Part shown: in pieces, positions 33,197-41,731 of the stretch
How positions within the stretch are numbered: the first letter of the stretch is position 1
How the letters are laid out: the number at the start of each line of letters is the position of its first letter
NCBI GenBank assembly: GCA_002841765.1
Contig: PHAV01000009.1
Location: forward strand, 62,001 to 126,000
DNA from: Deltaproteobacteria bacterium HGW-Deltaproteobacteria-4
Lineage (GTDB): Bacteria > Desulfobacterota > Desulfuromonadia > Desulfuromonadales > UBA2197
Direction: 5' to 3'
DNA: 64,000 nucleotides
Program-made: the position numbers and the translations under genes
Notes under the pieces: generated by a model
Told to the model about the DNA's origin: nothing
Database searches by the model: none
Seen by the model: the letters and a program-made list of their open reading frames with translations, nothing else

Positions 33197-35644
33197 GTGC
33201 CCCGTTGGCGGGCGCTCGTGGCAAGAGAGTTGACATTGCAGCGCTTCGTTCTCCTCCTCTTCTTAATCCTGATACCCGCATCCCTCCATGCCGAATTAAT
33301 GGTGATCCAGATCAGTGTTAACGGGGTGACGCGGGGAGAGTTTTTTGTGGAACGGGAAGGCTCGGGGAACTTCCTGCTACCGATTGATGATCTCCCTTCC
33401 CTCGGGCTGCTGATCGATCCGAAATCGACTACAATTATTGGCAATACCAGCTACTTTTTCCTGACCGAATTTCCCGAAATCTCCGTAGATTTTGACGAAG
33501 GCCAGCTGGCCCTGTCCTTGACCTCCCCACCGCAGTATCTCCCCGCCTCCGTCATCGACTTATCTCGTCAAAAGCAGAGACAGGTGCAACGCCCAATGGA
33601 GACCAGCGCCTTTATCAATTACCTCCTCGATTTTGCAACCGATTCCCGCATGGAAGGGAGCAGCGGTGGTTTGGCCGGTGAAGTCGGTTTTCGGCGCCGC
33701 AATCTCCTCTTTTTGAGCGGTCACCGCTACGAAGTTTCTAGTGAAGAGTCGCGCTTCGTCCGGCAGATGACCAGCGCCACCTGGGAATGGCGGGACGAAT
33801 TGCGCCGCCTCATTGTCGGTGACGCCATCACGCCGGCCGGTCTCCTTGTCCCCGCAGTGCGCTTCGGAGGGTTGACGGTCAGTCGCAATTTCGATCTCGA
33901 TCCCGCTTTCATCCAGTATCCAACCTTTGATTATGCCGGGTCGATTGCCGGCCCGGGGGAGATCGATATTTACCAGAACGGCTTCAAGCTGCGGACCGAA
34001 AAGCTGCAACCGGGGACGTTCCAGCTCGAAAATCTGACCGGCGCCCCGGGGTATGGCGACATCGAGCTGATACTACGCGATCAGTTCGGTCGCGAAACCC
34101 GTTTGAGCTCCCCTTATTACCTGACGGATCAACTCCTCAAACCGGGGCTTCAGGAATACAGCTACAGTGCCGGTCTGCGCCGTGACGGCTACGGCAGCAG
34201 TGAAGATCATTACAGCTCAGCGGCCCTGCTCGGCATGCATCGTTATGGCTGGAACCGGCGGCTGACGCTCGGCTACTCCCTCCAGGCCGGAGACGGGCTG
34301 TTCATGGTCTCTCCCCACCTCGATGTCCTCGCCGGAACGAGCGGAATCATCAGTCTGGCGGTGGGGGGAAACACGGGCAATGCAAGTGGTGGCGCTGGTC
34401 TGCTGCGTTACGCCTTCAATCGCCGCCCCTTCAGCACCAGTTTCGAATATCAGTACGTTACTGATGGATGGCAGACATTATCCGAAACAACAACGACCGG
34501 AGCAGCGCTGCAGCAGCAGATACGGGGGACGATCGGCTGGGGAAGCCTGGCCGCCGGTTCGTTAACAATCAATGCCGCGCAGCGGGACTTCTACAACGGA
34601 ACGACGCAGACCAGTCTCGGAGCGATTTATGGCCGCCGCCTCTTCAACATGGTGAGCTGCAATCTTTTTATTCAACAGACCCGCGATGAAAACAGCAATT
34701 TGTCGGCCTTCGCCATCCTGACCTATTCACCGCCAAACCGTCCCCAGACAGCGCTGCGCCTTGAAAAGCAGCCGGGGAGTGCAAGCCAGTCGGTCGATGT
34801 CCAGCGCAACGCCCCCGCCGGTGCCGGATATGGTTATCTGGCAACGGCAGGGCATCGCAGTGGGGACTCCGGCAGTGCGTCATATCTCGACGCCTCCGGG
34901 GAACATCGCAGCCGCTATCTTAACATCCGGGGGCGGGGCTATTTCGAGGGGGGCGACAGCGGTTCGGCCACGGCTTTTTCTCTGGGGGCAGCCGGGGCAC
35001 TGACCTGGGTTGGCGGGCACATTAAGCCTTCGCGCCCGGTCGATGACAGCTTTACCCTGGTCCGGGTCGGAACGTTGCCGGAGGTAAAAGTCTATCGCAA
35101 TGGCGAAGAGGTCGGGCGTACGGACGAGAATGGCCTGGCTCTTATTCCCGGCCTCACTTCTTACTTCGATAACCGCATCTCGATTGACGATACGGATATC
35201 CCTATCGATCATCGCATCACCAGCGTCGAGTATTACCTTTCCCCCCCGGCCCGGAGTGGCTCCTGTGTCGATTTTGATGTGGTGCGCAGTCAACCGGTCA
35301 CCGGACATCTTTATCTCCGGCGCGGAGAGGACAGCCAGCCGGTTGAATTCCGCGAGGTCGAACTGCTGAACGCCGCAGGGCAAAGTTTGACCATACCGAC
35401 CGGACGCGGCGGGGAATTCTATTTTACCCCCGATGACTTTCATGCCGCAGGCGGGACAAAGACGAAAATGAAGGGCTGCGAAGCGTTAATTAAACCGAAG
35501 GAAGGCGTCGCGCTCTCACCCCGCTATCGGGCCACCTTGTGGATCGATGACAAAGAACGCACTTTTGACCTTGAAGTTCCGGTCAGCGATGAACTATTTA
35601 TCGACATGGGAAAGATTACCGTCGATGCCGAGCAGATGCAATAA
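33197..35644 (+). CDS. Outer membrane usher (FimD/CsuD type)
   Basis: An 815-residue usher with signal peptide (about 1-33). N-terminal domain FVEREGSGNFLLPIDDL, FDEGQLALSL; barrel with the DYAGSIAGPGEIDIYQNG and LQPGTFQLENLTGAPGYGDIEL segments typical of ushers (plug entry region); C-terminal domains include EVKVYRNGEEVGRTDENGLALIPGL. Length fits the CsuD/archaic class. It forms the outer membrane channel that threads and polymerises subunits. The start is a GTG at 33197 without a clear ribosome site; a start slightly downstream (33218-33236 region) is possible. 26 bp after the chaperone gene. Confidence 0.92.
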   Translation: MPRWRALVARELTLQRFVLLLFLILIPASLHAELMVIQISVNGVTRGEFFVEREGSGNFLLPIDDLPSLGLLIDPKSTTIIGNTSYFFLTEFPEISVDFDEGQLALSLTSPPQYLPASVIDLSRQKQRQVQRPMETSAFINYLLDFATDSRMEGSSGGLAGEVGFRRRNLLFLSGHRYEVSSEESRFVRQMTSATWEWRDELRRLIVGDAITPAGLLVPAVRFGGLTVSRNFDLDPAFIQYPTFDYAGSIAGPGEIDIYQNGFKLRTEKLQPGTFQLENLTGAPGYGDIELILRDQFGRETRLSSPYYLTDQLLKPGLQEYSYSAGLRRDGYGSSEDHYSSAALLGMHRYGWNRRLTLGYSLQAGDGLFMVSPHLDVLAGTSGIISLAVGGNTGNASGGAGLLRYAFNRRPFSTSFEYQYVTDGWQTLSETTTTGAALQQQIRGTIGWGSLAAGSLTINAAQRDFYNGTTQTSLGAIYGRRLFNMVSCNLFIQQTRDENSNLSAFAILTYSPPNRPQTALRLEKQPGSASQSVDVQRNAPAGAGYGYLATAGHRSGDSGSASYLDASGEHRSRYLNIRGRGYFEGGDSGSATAFSLGAAGALTWVGGHIKPSRPVDDSFTLVRVGTLPEVKVYRNGEEVGRTDENGLALIPGLTSYFDNRISIDDTDIPIDHRITSVEYYLSPPARSGSCVDFDVVRSQPVTGHLYLRRGEDSQPVEFREVELLNAAGQSLTIPTGRGGEFYFTPDDFHAAGGTKTKMKGCEALIKPKEGVALSPRYRATLWIDDKERTFDLEVPVSDELFIDMGKITVDAEQMQ

Positions 35645-35671
35645 CTGTTCCATTGGCAAAAGGAGATTGTC

Positions 35672-36142
35672 ATGCCAGCCCTTAGATTTTTTATTTTTCT
35701 GGTAGTCGGGTGCTTGAGTCTGATCGCTACCCCCGCCTGGTCGGCGGCGTGCCGGGTGAATGTGACGCCTCTGAGCTTCGGTTTTTACGATATATTTTTG
35801 CCGACAGCCAAAATGGCAACGGCCCAGGTGACGATCATCTGTAATCACAAAGGAGATTCGCCGGCAACCGTGCAGCTCACGCTCTCTGCCGGAAGTTCCG
35901 GCAATTTCGGCCAGCGGGGAATGATGGGGAGTGCCGGCGGAGCCCCTCTTTTCTACAATATCTACATCAGTGCCGGATTGTCGGAAGTGATCGGCGATGG
36001 TAGCAGTGGTTCGACAGCGCCCTCCTCGCTGGTGGACAGGACCGCCCCCTGGGTCGTCACGCTTTACGGCAGCATCCCCCCGCGGCAACCCGTCCTGGTC
36101 GGCACCTATACCGACAGCCTGATCGCTACCATCTATTACTGA
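35672..36142 (+). CDS. Pilus tip adhesin-like subunit (spore coat U domain)
   Basis: A 156-residue secreted SCPU-domain protein, signal peptide about 1-24 (PAWSA). Mature segments are CRVNVTPLSFGFYDIF, VTIICNHKGDSPATVQLTLS, APLFYNIYIS, and the end VLVGTYTDSLIATIYY, which is the SCPU C-terminal strand. As the last gene after the usher it sits where Csu operons place the tip subunit (CsuE), though it has only one domain where CsuE has two. Function in surface attachment is inferred from this. AAAAGGAG precedes the ATG. The riboswitch controls the whole 31.3-36.1 kb operon if it is one transcript. Confidence 0.83.
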   Translation: MPALRFFIFLVVGCLSLIATPAWSAACRVNVTPLSFGFYDIFLPTAKMATAQVTIICNHKGDSPATVQLTLSAGSSGNFGQRGMMGSAGGAPLFYNIYISAGLSEVIGDGSSGSTAPSSLVDRTAPWVVTLYGSIPPRQPVLVGTYTDSLIATIYY

Positions 36143-36203
36143 AGAAGCTTTCCCTTCGCCTGCAGCCGTTTGTGCAAAGAACCGGGCGAGTAAAAAGAGT
36201 CTC

Positions 36204-36231
36204 TTGACGGGGCCGCTTTGGCGGATAGACT
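36204..36231 (+). promoter_or_regulatory. Promoter of rubrerythrin-ferredoxin operon
   Basis: TTGACG (36204-36209) and TAGACT (36226-36231) are spaced 16 bp. The start would be about 36238, 35 nt ahead of the ATG at 36273. Confidence 0.45.
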
Positions 36232-36272
36232 TGCAGACAGCGACCCTGAGATTTTTCGCAACGGAGGCTGAC

Positions 36273-36782
36273 ATGAATATTTTCGACTTCGCGATCAAGA
36301 TGGAGCAGGACGGCAAAATTTATTACGAAAAACTGGCGAAAGACGCCACTCTCCCCGGTTTGCAGACGATCTTTGCCCGATTGGCTGAGGATGAGCAGAA
36401 ACATTACGATACTTTTGTGGCTTTGCGGGACGGAGGGAAGAACTTTGCCATGGCCGATTCGACGGTTCTTGAATTCTCGAAAAACGTTTTTGCGGCGTTG
36501 CCAAAGGAGTCAGGCGAGGCGGTAAAGGATGACCTTGACAGCTATCGTCACGCCATGCAGCTCGAAGCCGAGAGTTTTCGTCTTTACGAAAGCGCGGCGA
36601 AATCGGAAGAGGAGGAAGGGCCAAAACGACTGTTACTGAAGATCGCTGCTGAAGAACACAAGCATTTCCAGATTCTCGAAAATATCTATTCCTTCGCCAA
36701 CGCCCCCAACCAGTATCTGGCCTGGGGCGAATTCAGCAATCTCGACGAATTCCGCAACTTCGGACGCAAGATCGATCGTTAG
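36273..36782 (+). CDS. Rubrerythrin-like ferritin-family protein
   Basis: A 169-residue ferritin-like four-helix protein. Diiron ligands are visible as two ExxH-like sets: FAIKMEQDGKIYYEKLA with EDEQKHYDTF, and EAESFRLYESAA with AEEHKHFQILE. It lacks the C-terminal rubredoxin domain (no CxxC pairs), so it belongs to the short erythrin-like class that reduces peroxide or stores iron with an external electron donor. The ATG at 36273 follows GGAGG; the frame upstream to 36204 covers the promoter. The ferredoxin gene 30 bp downstream may be the electron donor. Confidence 0.88.
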   Translation: MNIFDFAIKMEQDGKIYYEKLAKDATLPGLQTIFARLAEDEQKHYDTFVALRDGGKNFAMADSTVLEFSKNVFAALPKESGEAVKDDLDSYRHAMQLEAESFRLYESAAKSEEEEGPKRLLLKIAAEEHKHFQILENIYSFANAPNQYLAWGEFSNLDEFRNFGRKIDR

Positions 36783-36812
36783 CCAACCTCAAGCCGACAA
36801 AGGAGAAGGACG

Positions 36813-36995
36813 ATGGGAACTCACTATATTATCGATGAATGTATCGCTTGCGGGGCATGTGTGGACGTTTGTCCGGTGGCGGCGATAAGTGAAGGTACGC
36901 CGATCTATATTATCGATAAGGAGGTGTGCATCGATTGTGGCGCCTGCGATGAAGTCTGTCCGGTGCAGGCGATTAAATGGGAAACAACGGCATAA
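36813..36995 (+). CDS. 2[4Fe-4S] ferredoxin
   Basis: A 60-residue bacterial ferredoxin with two clusters: CIACGACVDVCP (8-residue spacing motif CxxCxxCxxxCP) and CIDCGACDEVCP. The short loop between the two makes it a clostridial-type low-potential electron carrier. AAAGGAGAAGG precedes the ATG. Partner candidates in this window are the rubrerythrin encoded just upstream and KorAB. A short GC hairpin ATGCC-GGCA-GGCAT followed by CCTTTTTTCC (37085-37108) is a likely terminator. Confidence 0.95.
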   Translation: MGTHYIIDECIACGACVDVCPVAAISEGTPIYIIDKEVCIDCGACDEVCPVQAIKWETTA

Positions 36996-37084
36996 CGGCT
37001 CGATTTTTTGATGTTGGCGAAGATCCAGAGGCAGCGCTCGCACCTCCCCGGCGGAACGGTTGTCGATATCGCTTGACTTTCAAC

Positions 37085-37108
37085 ATGCCGGCAGGCATCC
37101 TTTTTTCC
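37085..37108 (+). terminator. Short terminator after the ferredoxin gene
   Basis: ATGCC / GGCAT with a GGCA loop, followed by CCTTTTTT. The stem is only five base pairs, so it is weak. It ends just before the yybP-ykoY leader. Confidence 0.45.
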
Positions 37109-37214
37109 TTATAAAGAGGAGTAGCTACCGGCCGCCGACCAGGCCGGCTCCAGGCCCGTCAATCCGGTGAAAACCCGGGCTGGAGACGATTCAAATCGTC
37201 AGCGAGATCTTTAT
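37109..37214 (+). ncRNA. yybP-ykoY (Mn2+) riboswitch aptamer
   Basis: The paired ends ATAAAGA (37111-37117) and TCTTTAT (37208-37214) enclose the two diagnostic loops: GAGGAGTAGCTA on the 5' side (consensus GGGGAGUAGC) and GTCAGCGAGATCT on the 3' side (consensus AGCGAGACC or AGCAAGACC). The central CCCGTCAATCC matches the conserved CGUCAAU segment. Helical arms GGCCG...CGGCC and GCCCG...CGGGC lie between. In this class the two loops dock to form the Mn2+ site. This is a family assignment by motif; the metal response here is untested. Confidence 0.85.
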
Positions 37215-37254
37215 CCAGGGCATTGTGCATGCCGGGATAAAGATCTTTTTTTTT
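37205..37254 (+). terminator. Terminator of the yybP-ykoY expression platform
   Basis: GATCTTTATCC (37206-37216) pairs with GGATAAAGATC (37235-37245), followed by nine T. Its left arm overlaps the 3' strand of the aptamer closing helix, so the two are mutually exclusive. Metal binding should break the terminator and switch the downstream gene on. Confidence 0.85.
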
Positions 37255-37331
37255 ACCCTCGGCGACAAGTTCAAGACCGAAAATCTTTCCATGGCGATCT
37301 GAGCCGTAAACGCAGAAACTGAGGAGTCAAC

Positions 37332-40010
37332 ATGCTCAAACAGTACAAGAATCTCGTGCTCTTTTCCGCGCTGTTAGTGGCCCTTCCCTTCTTCTCCTTT
37401 TTGATCAGCTTTTACACGGACTGGCTCTTTTTCGTCGAGACCGGCTTCCCCGCGGTCTTCACCACGACCCTGTATGCGAAAATCGGCGCCGGCGTCTTCT
37501 TTGCAGCGCTCCTCTTCATCTTTGCCCAGATCAATCTTTTCTTCGCTAACAAAGCGGCTTTCCCTTATGCCGGCACCTACATCGTCGTCGGCAGCGCCCG
37601 CTTGCTGCGCAGCGAAATCCTGCGCTTTGTCACCCCCCTTGGCCTGCTGGTCAGCGTTGCGTTGGCTCTTTTAGTCGGACAGTGGGGGGCGATGCAGTGG
37701 GAACAAGTCCTCCTCTTTAGCAACCGCGCCAGCGTCGGCACCATCGATCCGGTTCTGGGCAAGGATCTCGGTTTTTATCTCTTTAGCCTGCCGCTGCTGG
37801 AGATGCTCAAGAGCTTTGCCACCCTTTTGCTGCTGGCAACAGCCCTGATCAGCGTTGTCACCTACTATCTGCGCGGCGGCATCACCTTGACCGAGCAGGG
37901 GCTAGCCATCGACGCTGCAGTTCGCCGCCATCTTGCCGTCCTGGTTGGCATCTTCTTCTGCGTAGTCGCGGCCGGCTTTTATCTTGAAAGCTTCCGCCTG
38001 CTCTTTTCCAATAACGGCAATTTTTATGGCGCCAGTTATGTCGATGTCAATTCCCGCCTCCTCACCTACCAGATTCTGACTTTTCTCACCCCGCTGGCAG
38101 GGATCATGCTGGCGTTCGGCGGCTGGAAAGGGTCCTGGCGCCAGGCGCTGCTGCCGCTGATTCTTGTCATCGCTGTTTATGTGATCGGCATCCGCCTTTA
38201 TCCCGGTGTCCTCAATAAATTCAAGGTTGCCCCCAACGAATTGGCCCTTGAGACCCCTTATATCCAGCACAATATTAAGTCGACCCGCTTCGGCTATGAT
38301 CTCGAAAAGATTGAAACCATCCCCTTCGATGTCGATACCAAACTGACGGCGGCGGATATCGCCAACAATGACGCCACGATCAAGAACATCCGCCTTTGGG
38401 ATCATGGGCCGCTGCTCAAGACCTACAGCCAGCTGCAGCAGATCCGGACCTATTACAAATTTTTTGATGTCGATAATGATCGTTACACCGTCAACGGTCA
38501 GTACACCCAGGTCATGCTTTCGCCGCGCGAGCTTTCCTACGCCGATCTCCCCAGTAAGAACTGGATCAACGAACGCCTCATCTTCACCCATGGCAACGGC
38601 ATTACCTTCGGGCCGGTCAGCCGCATCAGCAAGGAAGGGCTGCCGGAGTTTTTCGTCAAGGATATCCCTGCGGTCAGTCTCGCCGACGTTAAGGTCACCC
38701 GCCCGGAGATCTATTTCGGCGAACTCTCCAACGATTACGTGATCGTCAAGACCAAGGTGCCGGAGTTCAGTTATCCGACCGCCACCGGCAACATCAACAC
38801 TACCTACGCCGGCCAGGGCGGGGTGGTGATCGATTCGATGCTGAAAAAAGCCCTTTTCGCCGCGAAATTCAAGACCGAAAAGATCCTGCTGTCGACCGAT
38901 ATCACCGCAGGGAGCCGCATTATCTACAACCGCAACATCAATGAGCGGGTTAAAATCATTGCCCCTTTCCTCCGTTTCGATGGCGACCCCTACATGGTCG
39001 TAGACGAAGCCGGGCGGTTAAAGTGGATTGTCGATGCCTACACCTTCTCGGATCGCCTCCCTTATTCCCAGCCGCTCCGAGGGGGGATCAATTACCTGCG
39101 CAACTCGGTCAAGGCGGTGGTCGATGCTTATGACGGCTCTATCGACTTTTATATCAGCGACCCGGACGATGTGCTGATCAAGGTCTACAGCCAAATCTTC
39201 CCGGAACTCTTCCAGCCGATGGCGGCCATGCCTGCCGATCTGCGCCAGCATATCCGCTACCCGCATCAGTACCTGCAGATGCAGGCCTCGATGTTCTCCG
39301 CTTACCACATGACCGACCCCAAGGTCTTCTACAACAAGGAGAATCTTTGGGAGATTCCCGCCCTCGGCGACAAGCCGATGGAGCCTTACTACACGATTAT
39401 GAAGCTGCCGGGCGAAGCAAAGGAAGAGTACATCCTGCTCCTCCCCTTTACCCCTTCGAAACGCGACAACCTCGCGGCCTGGCTCACCGCCCGCTGCGAC
39501 GGGGAGAATTACGGGAAGATCATGGCTTATACCTTCCCGCGTGACCGTTTGATCTACGGCCCGAAACAGATCGACGCCCGTATCAATCAGGATTCCTTTA
39601 TCTCGCAGCAGCTCTCCCTCTGGAGCCAGCGCGGCTCCGACGTTATCCGCGGCAGTCTGCTGGTCATCCCGATCGAAAAGTCGCTCCTGTATGTCCAGCC
39701 CCTCTTCCTTGCTGCCGACAAAGCCGGCTTGCCGGAACTAAAGCGGGTCATCGTCTCCTTTGACGATCAGGTGGTCATGGAAGAGAATCTCGAACTCGCC
39801 CTGCAACGCCTCTTCGGGGCGGAAATGTCCCCGGCCATCGCCGCCACTCCGGGTGGCAAGGTCGATCTAAGCGCCGCGCCGACCGACCTGGCCAAGGAAG
39901 CGATGAGCATTTTTGAACGGGCGATCAATCTGCAACGCCAGGGAAACTGGGCCGGTTACGGCGAGGAAGTGAAAAAACTCGGGGAGGTCCTGCAGCAGAT
40001 GGCCAGGTAG
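37332..40010 (+). CDS. UPF0182 family large membrane protein
   Basis: An 892-residue protein of the UPF0182/COG1615 family. The first ~285 residues hold seven hydrophobic helices (for example LVLFSALLVALPFFSFLISF, FFAALLFIFAQINLFF, ILTFLTPLAGIMLAFGGW); the rest is a large soluble, probably extracytoplasmic, domain (VAPNELALETPYIQHNI, RLWDHGPLLKTYSQLQQIRTYYKF split over strands, LPYSQP, FYISDPDDVLI). The function of this family is not known. The gene stands alone behind a yybP-ykoY riboswitch, which points to a link with manganese or metal homeostasis. GAGGAG precedes the ATG; a strong terminator follows. Confidence 0.92.
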   Translation: MLKQYKNLVLFSALLVALPFFSFLISFYTDWLFFVETGFPAVFTTTLYAKIGAGVFFAALLFIFAQINLFFANKAAFPYAGTYIVVGSARLLRSEILRFVTPLGLLVSVALALLVGQWGAMQWEQVLLFSNRASVGTIDPVLGKDLGFYLFSLPLLEMLKSFATLLLLATALISVVTYYLRGGITLTEQGLAIDAAVRRHLAVLVGIFFCVVAAGFYLESFRLLFSNNGNFYGASYVDVNSRLLTYQILTFLTPLAGIMLAFGGWKGSWRQALLPLILVIAVYVIGIRLYPGVLNKFKVAPNELALETPYIQHNIKSTRFGYDLEKIETIPFDVDTKLTAADIANNDATIKNIRLWDHGPLLKTYSQLQQIRTYYKFFDVDNDRYTVNGQYTQVMLSPRELSYADLPSKNWINERLIFTHGNGITFGPVSRISKEGLPEFFVKDIPAVSLADVKVTRPEIYFGELSNDYVIVKTKVPEFSYPTATGNINTTYAGQGGVVIDSMLKKALFAAKFKTEKILLSTDITAGSRIIYNRNINERVKIIAPFLRFDGDPYMVVDEAGRLKWIVDAYTFSDRLPYSQPLRGGINYLRNSVKAVVDAYDGSIDFYISDPDDVLIKVYSQIFPELFQPMAAMPADLRQHIRYPHQYLQMQASMFSAYHMTDPKVFYNKENLWEIPALGDKPMEPYYTIMKLPGEAKEEYILLLPFTPSKRDNLAAWLTARCDGENYGKIMAYTFPRDRLIYGPKQIDARINQDSFISQQLSLWSQRGSDVIRGSLLVIPIEKSLLYVQPLFLAADKAGLPELKRVIVSFDDQVVMEENLELALQRLFGAEMSPAIAATPGGKVDLSAAPTDLAKEAMSIFERAINLQRQGNWAGYGEEVKKLGEVLQQMAR

Positions 40011-40038
40011 ACGCTCAAGAAGCAACCGATCTTCTCCT

Positions 40039-40085
40039 CCCCGGCGACAGGGTTTTTCAGCTTCCTGCCGCCGGGGATATTTTTT
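40039..40085 (+). terminator. Terminator of the UPF0182 gene
   Basis: CCCCGGCGACAGG pairs with CCTGCCGCCGGGG, followed by ATATTTTTT. Confidence 0.8.
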
Positions 40086-40106
40086 AAGTCAGCACTGGCA
40101 ACTCAC

Positions 40107-40252
40107 CCGCAACATATTGAGGTTCCATCAAATATTGTGGCCAGAAAACCCTTCCTCCTCCCCGTCGCTTCACCTTCCTAAAAGCTAACCACCTGTTAAT
40201 AAAACTTAAACTTGAGATCTAGTGCGGTCTTTATTCTTGGCAGGCCACTTGC
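40107..40252 (+). promoter_or_regulatory. Sigma-54 promoter with 34-bp upstream dyad (copy 1)
   Basis: TTGGCAGGCCACTTGCTA has GG at 40239-40240 and GC at 40251-40252, 10 bp apart. Upstream, CCGCAACATATTGAGG (40107-40122) begins a 34-bp element ending TTGTGG (40140), an inverted repeat CCGCAA...TTGTGG. The element start is 132 bp upstream of the -24 GG. The same element and distance recur at 58867. The 346-bp gap 40011-40356 otherwise holds only the terminator. Confidence 0.8.
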
Positions 40253-40356
40253 TAATACATTAAACCGTGACGTCCGTCGTCATCTACTGGAATATTTGCA
40301 AAATGGGATGTTGTTGCTAAACTTTCACCACTTAGCCCGAATCAAAGGAGATCACC

Positions 40357-41004
40357 ATGAAAAACAGAGTTCGTTCCCTGACCTTTCTCACCATCTGTCT
40401 GCTCGCCACTGCTTCCTTCCTCGGCGGTTGTGCAACAACCGGCATGCAGCGCTCCGTCAAAGCTTCCAACTCCATCTAACAGGTCGACACTGAGATGAGG
40501 AAAATGGTTGCTCAGATTGATACCACGGCGGCATCCCTTGACGCTGTCCTCAGTCCCGGACAATCCGACCTGAAAAAATCCTTCACCAGCTATTCCGACA
40601 ATGTCGTTGAGTTGGAGAAGACAGGGGATAAAGTTCTTAAGTACATGGCGGAAATGAAAGTAAACACCAAGGAATATTTTGCCGAGTGGGCAAAAGAAGG
40701 AAACACTTATACCAATCCCCGCCTCCGCGAACTCAGCGAAGAGCGCCAGAACAAACTAGCTGATATTTATGCTCAGGTCTCGGCCGCCAACGAAGGGGTC
40801 CAGGAGAGCTATCAGGCATACATAACCGACCTCAAAGAAATCCAGATGTATCTGTCTAACGATTTAACCCCGAACGGAATCGCATCTGTCACCCCCATCG
40901 CCCAAAAAAGTGTCCAGGATCTCGTGGACCTGAAAGCATCGCTGCGGCCGGTCATTTACGCTCTCGATGAAATCAAGGCTGAATTATATTCCGGCGGGAA
41001 GTAG
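40357..41004 (+). pseudogene. DUF2959-like lipoprotein gene with in-frame stop
   Basis: One reading frame encodes a lipoprotein signal peptide (MKNRVRSLTFLTICLL, lipobox LGGC), then SVKASNSI, a TAA stop (40477-40479), and, in the same frame, QVDTEMRKMVAQIDTTA to the natural stop at 41002-41004. The part after the stop is a helical periplasmic domain (EYFAEWAKEGNTYTNPRLRELSEERQNKL) resembling DUF2959 proteins. A single C-to-T change of a CAA codon explains the stop. Translation could restart at ATG 40495, but that product would lack export. Either a recent nonsense mutation, a read-through codon or a sequencing error. It is the first gene after a sigma-54 promoter. Confidence 0.75.
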
Positions 41005-41087
41005 GCCGGCAAAGCTTTCGACCATGTCGACCATAGCAAGTGGCAAATGAACCTACAATTTCCAAAGTGCTGAAAGGGAAGAAGATC

Positions 41088-41402
41088 ATGAAAAAACTAC
41101 AGCGCACATTACAATTTCTGGTCTGCATCGGATTGCTCACCGCATTTCTGGGATGCGCATCCACACAAACAACACAAAGTACCGGCGAATTTGTTGATGA
41201 CTCCGTGATCACGACCAAGGTAAAAGCGGCAATATTCAATGAGCCGACCCTGAAAACGTTTCAAATCAATGTCAAGACCTACAAAAGAGTCGTTCAGTTA
41301 AGTGGCTTTGTCGATTCGGCGCAGAGCGTGTCCAAAGCAGGCGAGGTTGCCAAGGCCGTTGAGGGTGTTGCCTCCGTGGAAAACGACCTGGTAGTAAAAT
41401 AG
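41088..41402 (+). CDS. BON-domain lipoprotein
   Basis: A 104-residue protein with a lipoprotein signal (lipobox FLGCAS) and one BON domain (about 35-104): DDSVITTKVKAAIFNEPTLKT, INVKTYKRVVQLSGFVDSA, VEGVASVENDLVVK. BON domains bind membranes and are found in OsmY and osmotic-shock proteins of the envelope. ATG at 41088 follows GGGAAGAAG; the open frame to 41040 is upstream sequence. It follows the broken lipoprotein gene by 83 bp and may share its sigma-54 promoter. Confidence 0.88.
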   Translation: MKKLQRTLQFLVCIGLLTAFLGCASTQTTQSTGEFVDDSVITTKVKAAIFNEPTLKTFQINVKTYKRVVQLSGFVDSAQSVSKAGEVAKAVEGVASVENDLVVK

Positions 41403-41479
41403 TGAAGAGCATTCATGTGAATTGAACGTTGCAACGGCAGGAAGCTGGATTCCTGACCGCAACTCATTACGGAGGATGT

Positions 41480-41629
41480 ATGTTGTGGACCATCTGTGTA
41501 ATTCTGATCGTGCTTTGGTTGCTTGGAATCGTTACATCATATACCATGGGCGGCTTGATCCACATTTTGCTGGTCATTGCCGTTATCGTGGTGCTGGTAC
41601 GGATCATTCAAGGAAGAAGGATTCTTTAG
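41480..41629 (+). CDS. Lmo0937-family small membrane protein
   Basis: A 49-residue, two-helix membrane protein: MLWTICVILIVLWLLGIVTS, then GGLIHILLVIAVIVVLVRII. It matches the lmo0937-type family (DUF5670) seen widely in bacteria beside stress genes; the function is unknown. ATG at 41480 was chosen because GGAGG (41471-41475) lies just upstream; the longer open frame starts at 41429 without a ribosome site. A strong terminator follows at 41666. Confidence 0.85.
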   Translation: MLWTICVILIVLWLLGIVTSYTMGGLIHILLVIAVIVVLVRIIQGRRIL

Positions 41630-41665
41630 GTCGGGAAATTCCGGCATAGACCCGTTTGGCTGAAT

Positions 41666-41696
41666 AAAAATGGCGCCTCGCGAGGCGCCATTTTTT
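41666..41696 (+). terminator. Strong bidirectional-type terminator
   Basis: AAAAATGGCGCCTCG / CGAGGCGCCATTTTTT, a nearly perfect palindrome with T-runs in both directions. It closes the small envelope-gene operon before the cti gene. Confidence 0.9.
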
Positions 41697-41731
41697 GCGC
41701 AGGAATTGACAGGCTTTGAGGTGAACCATTC

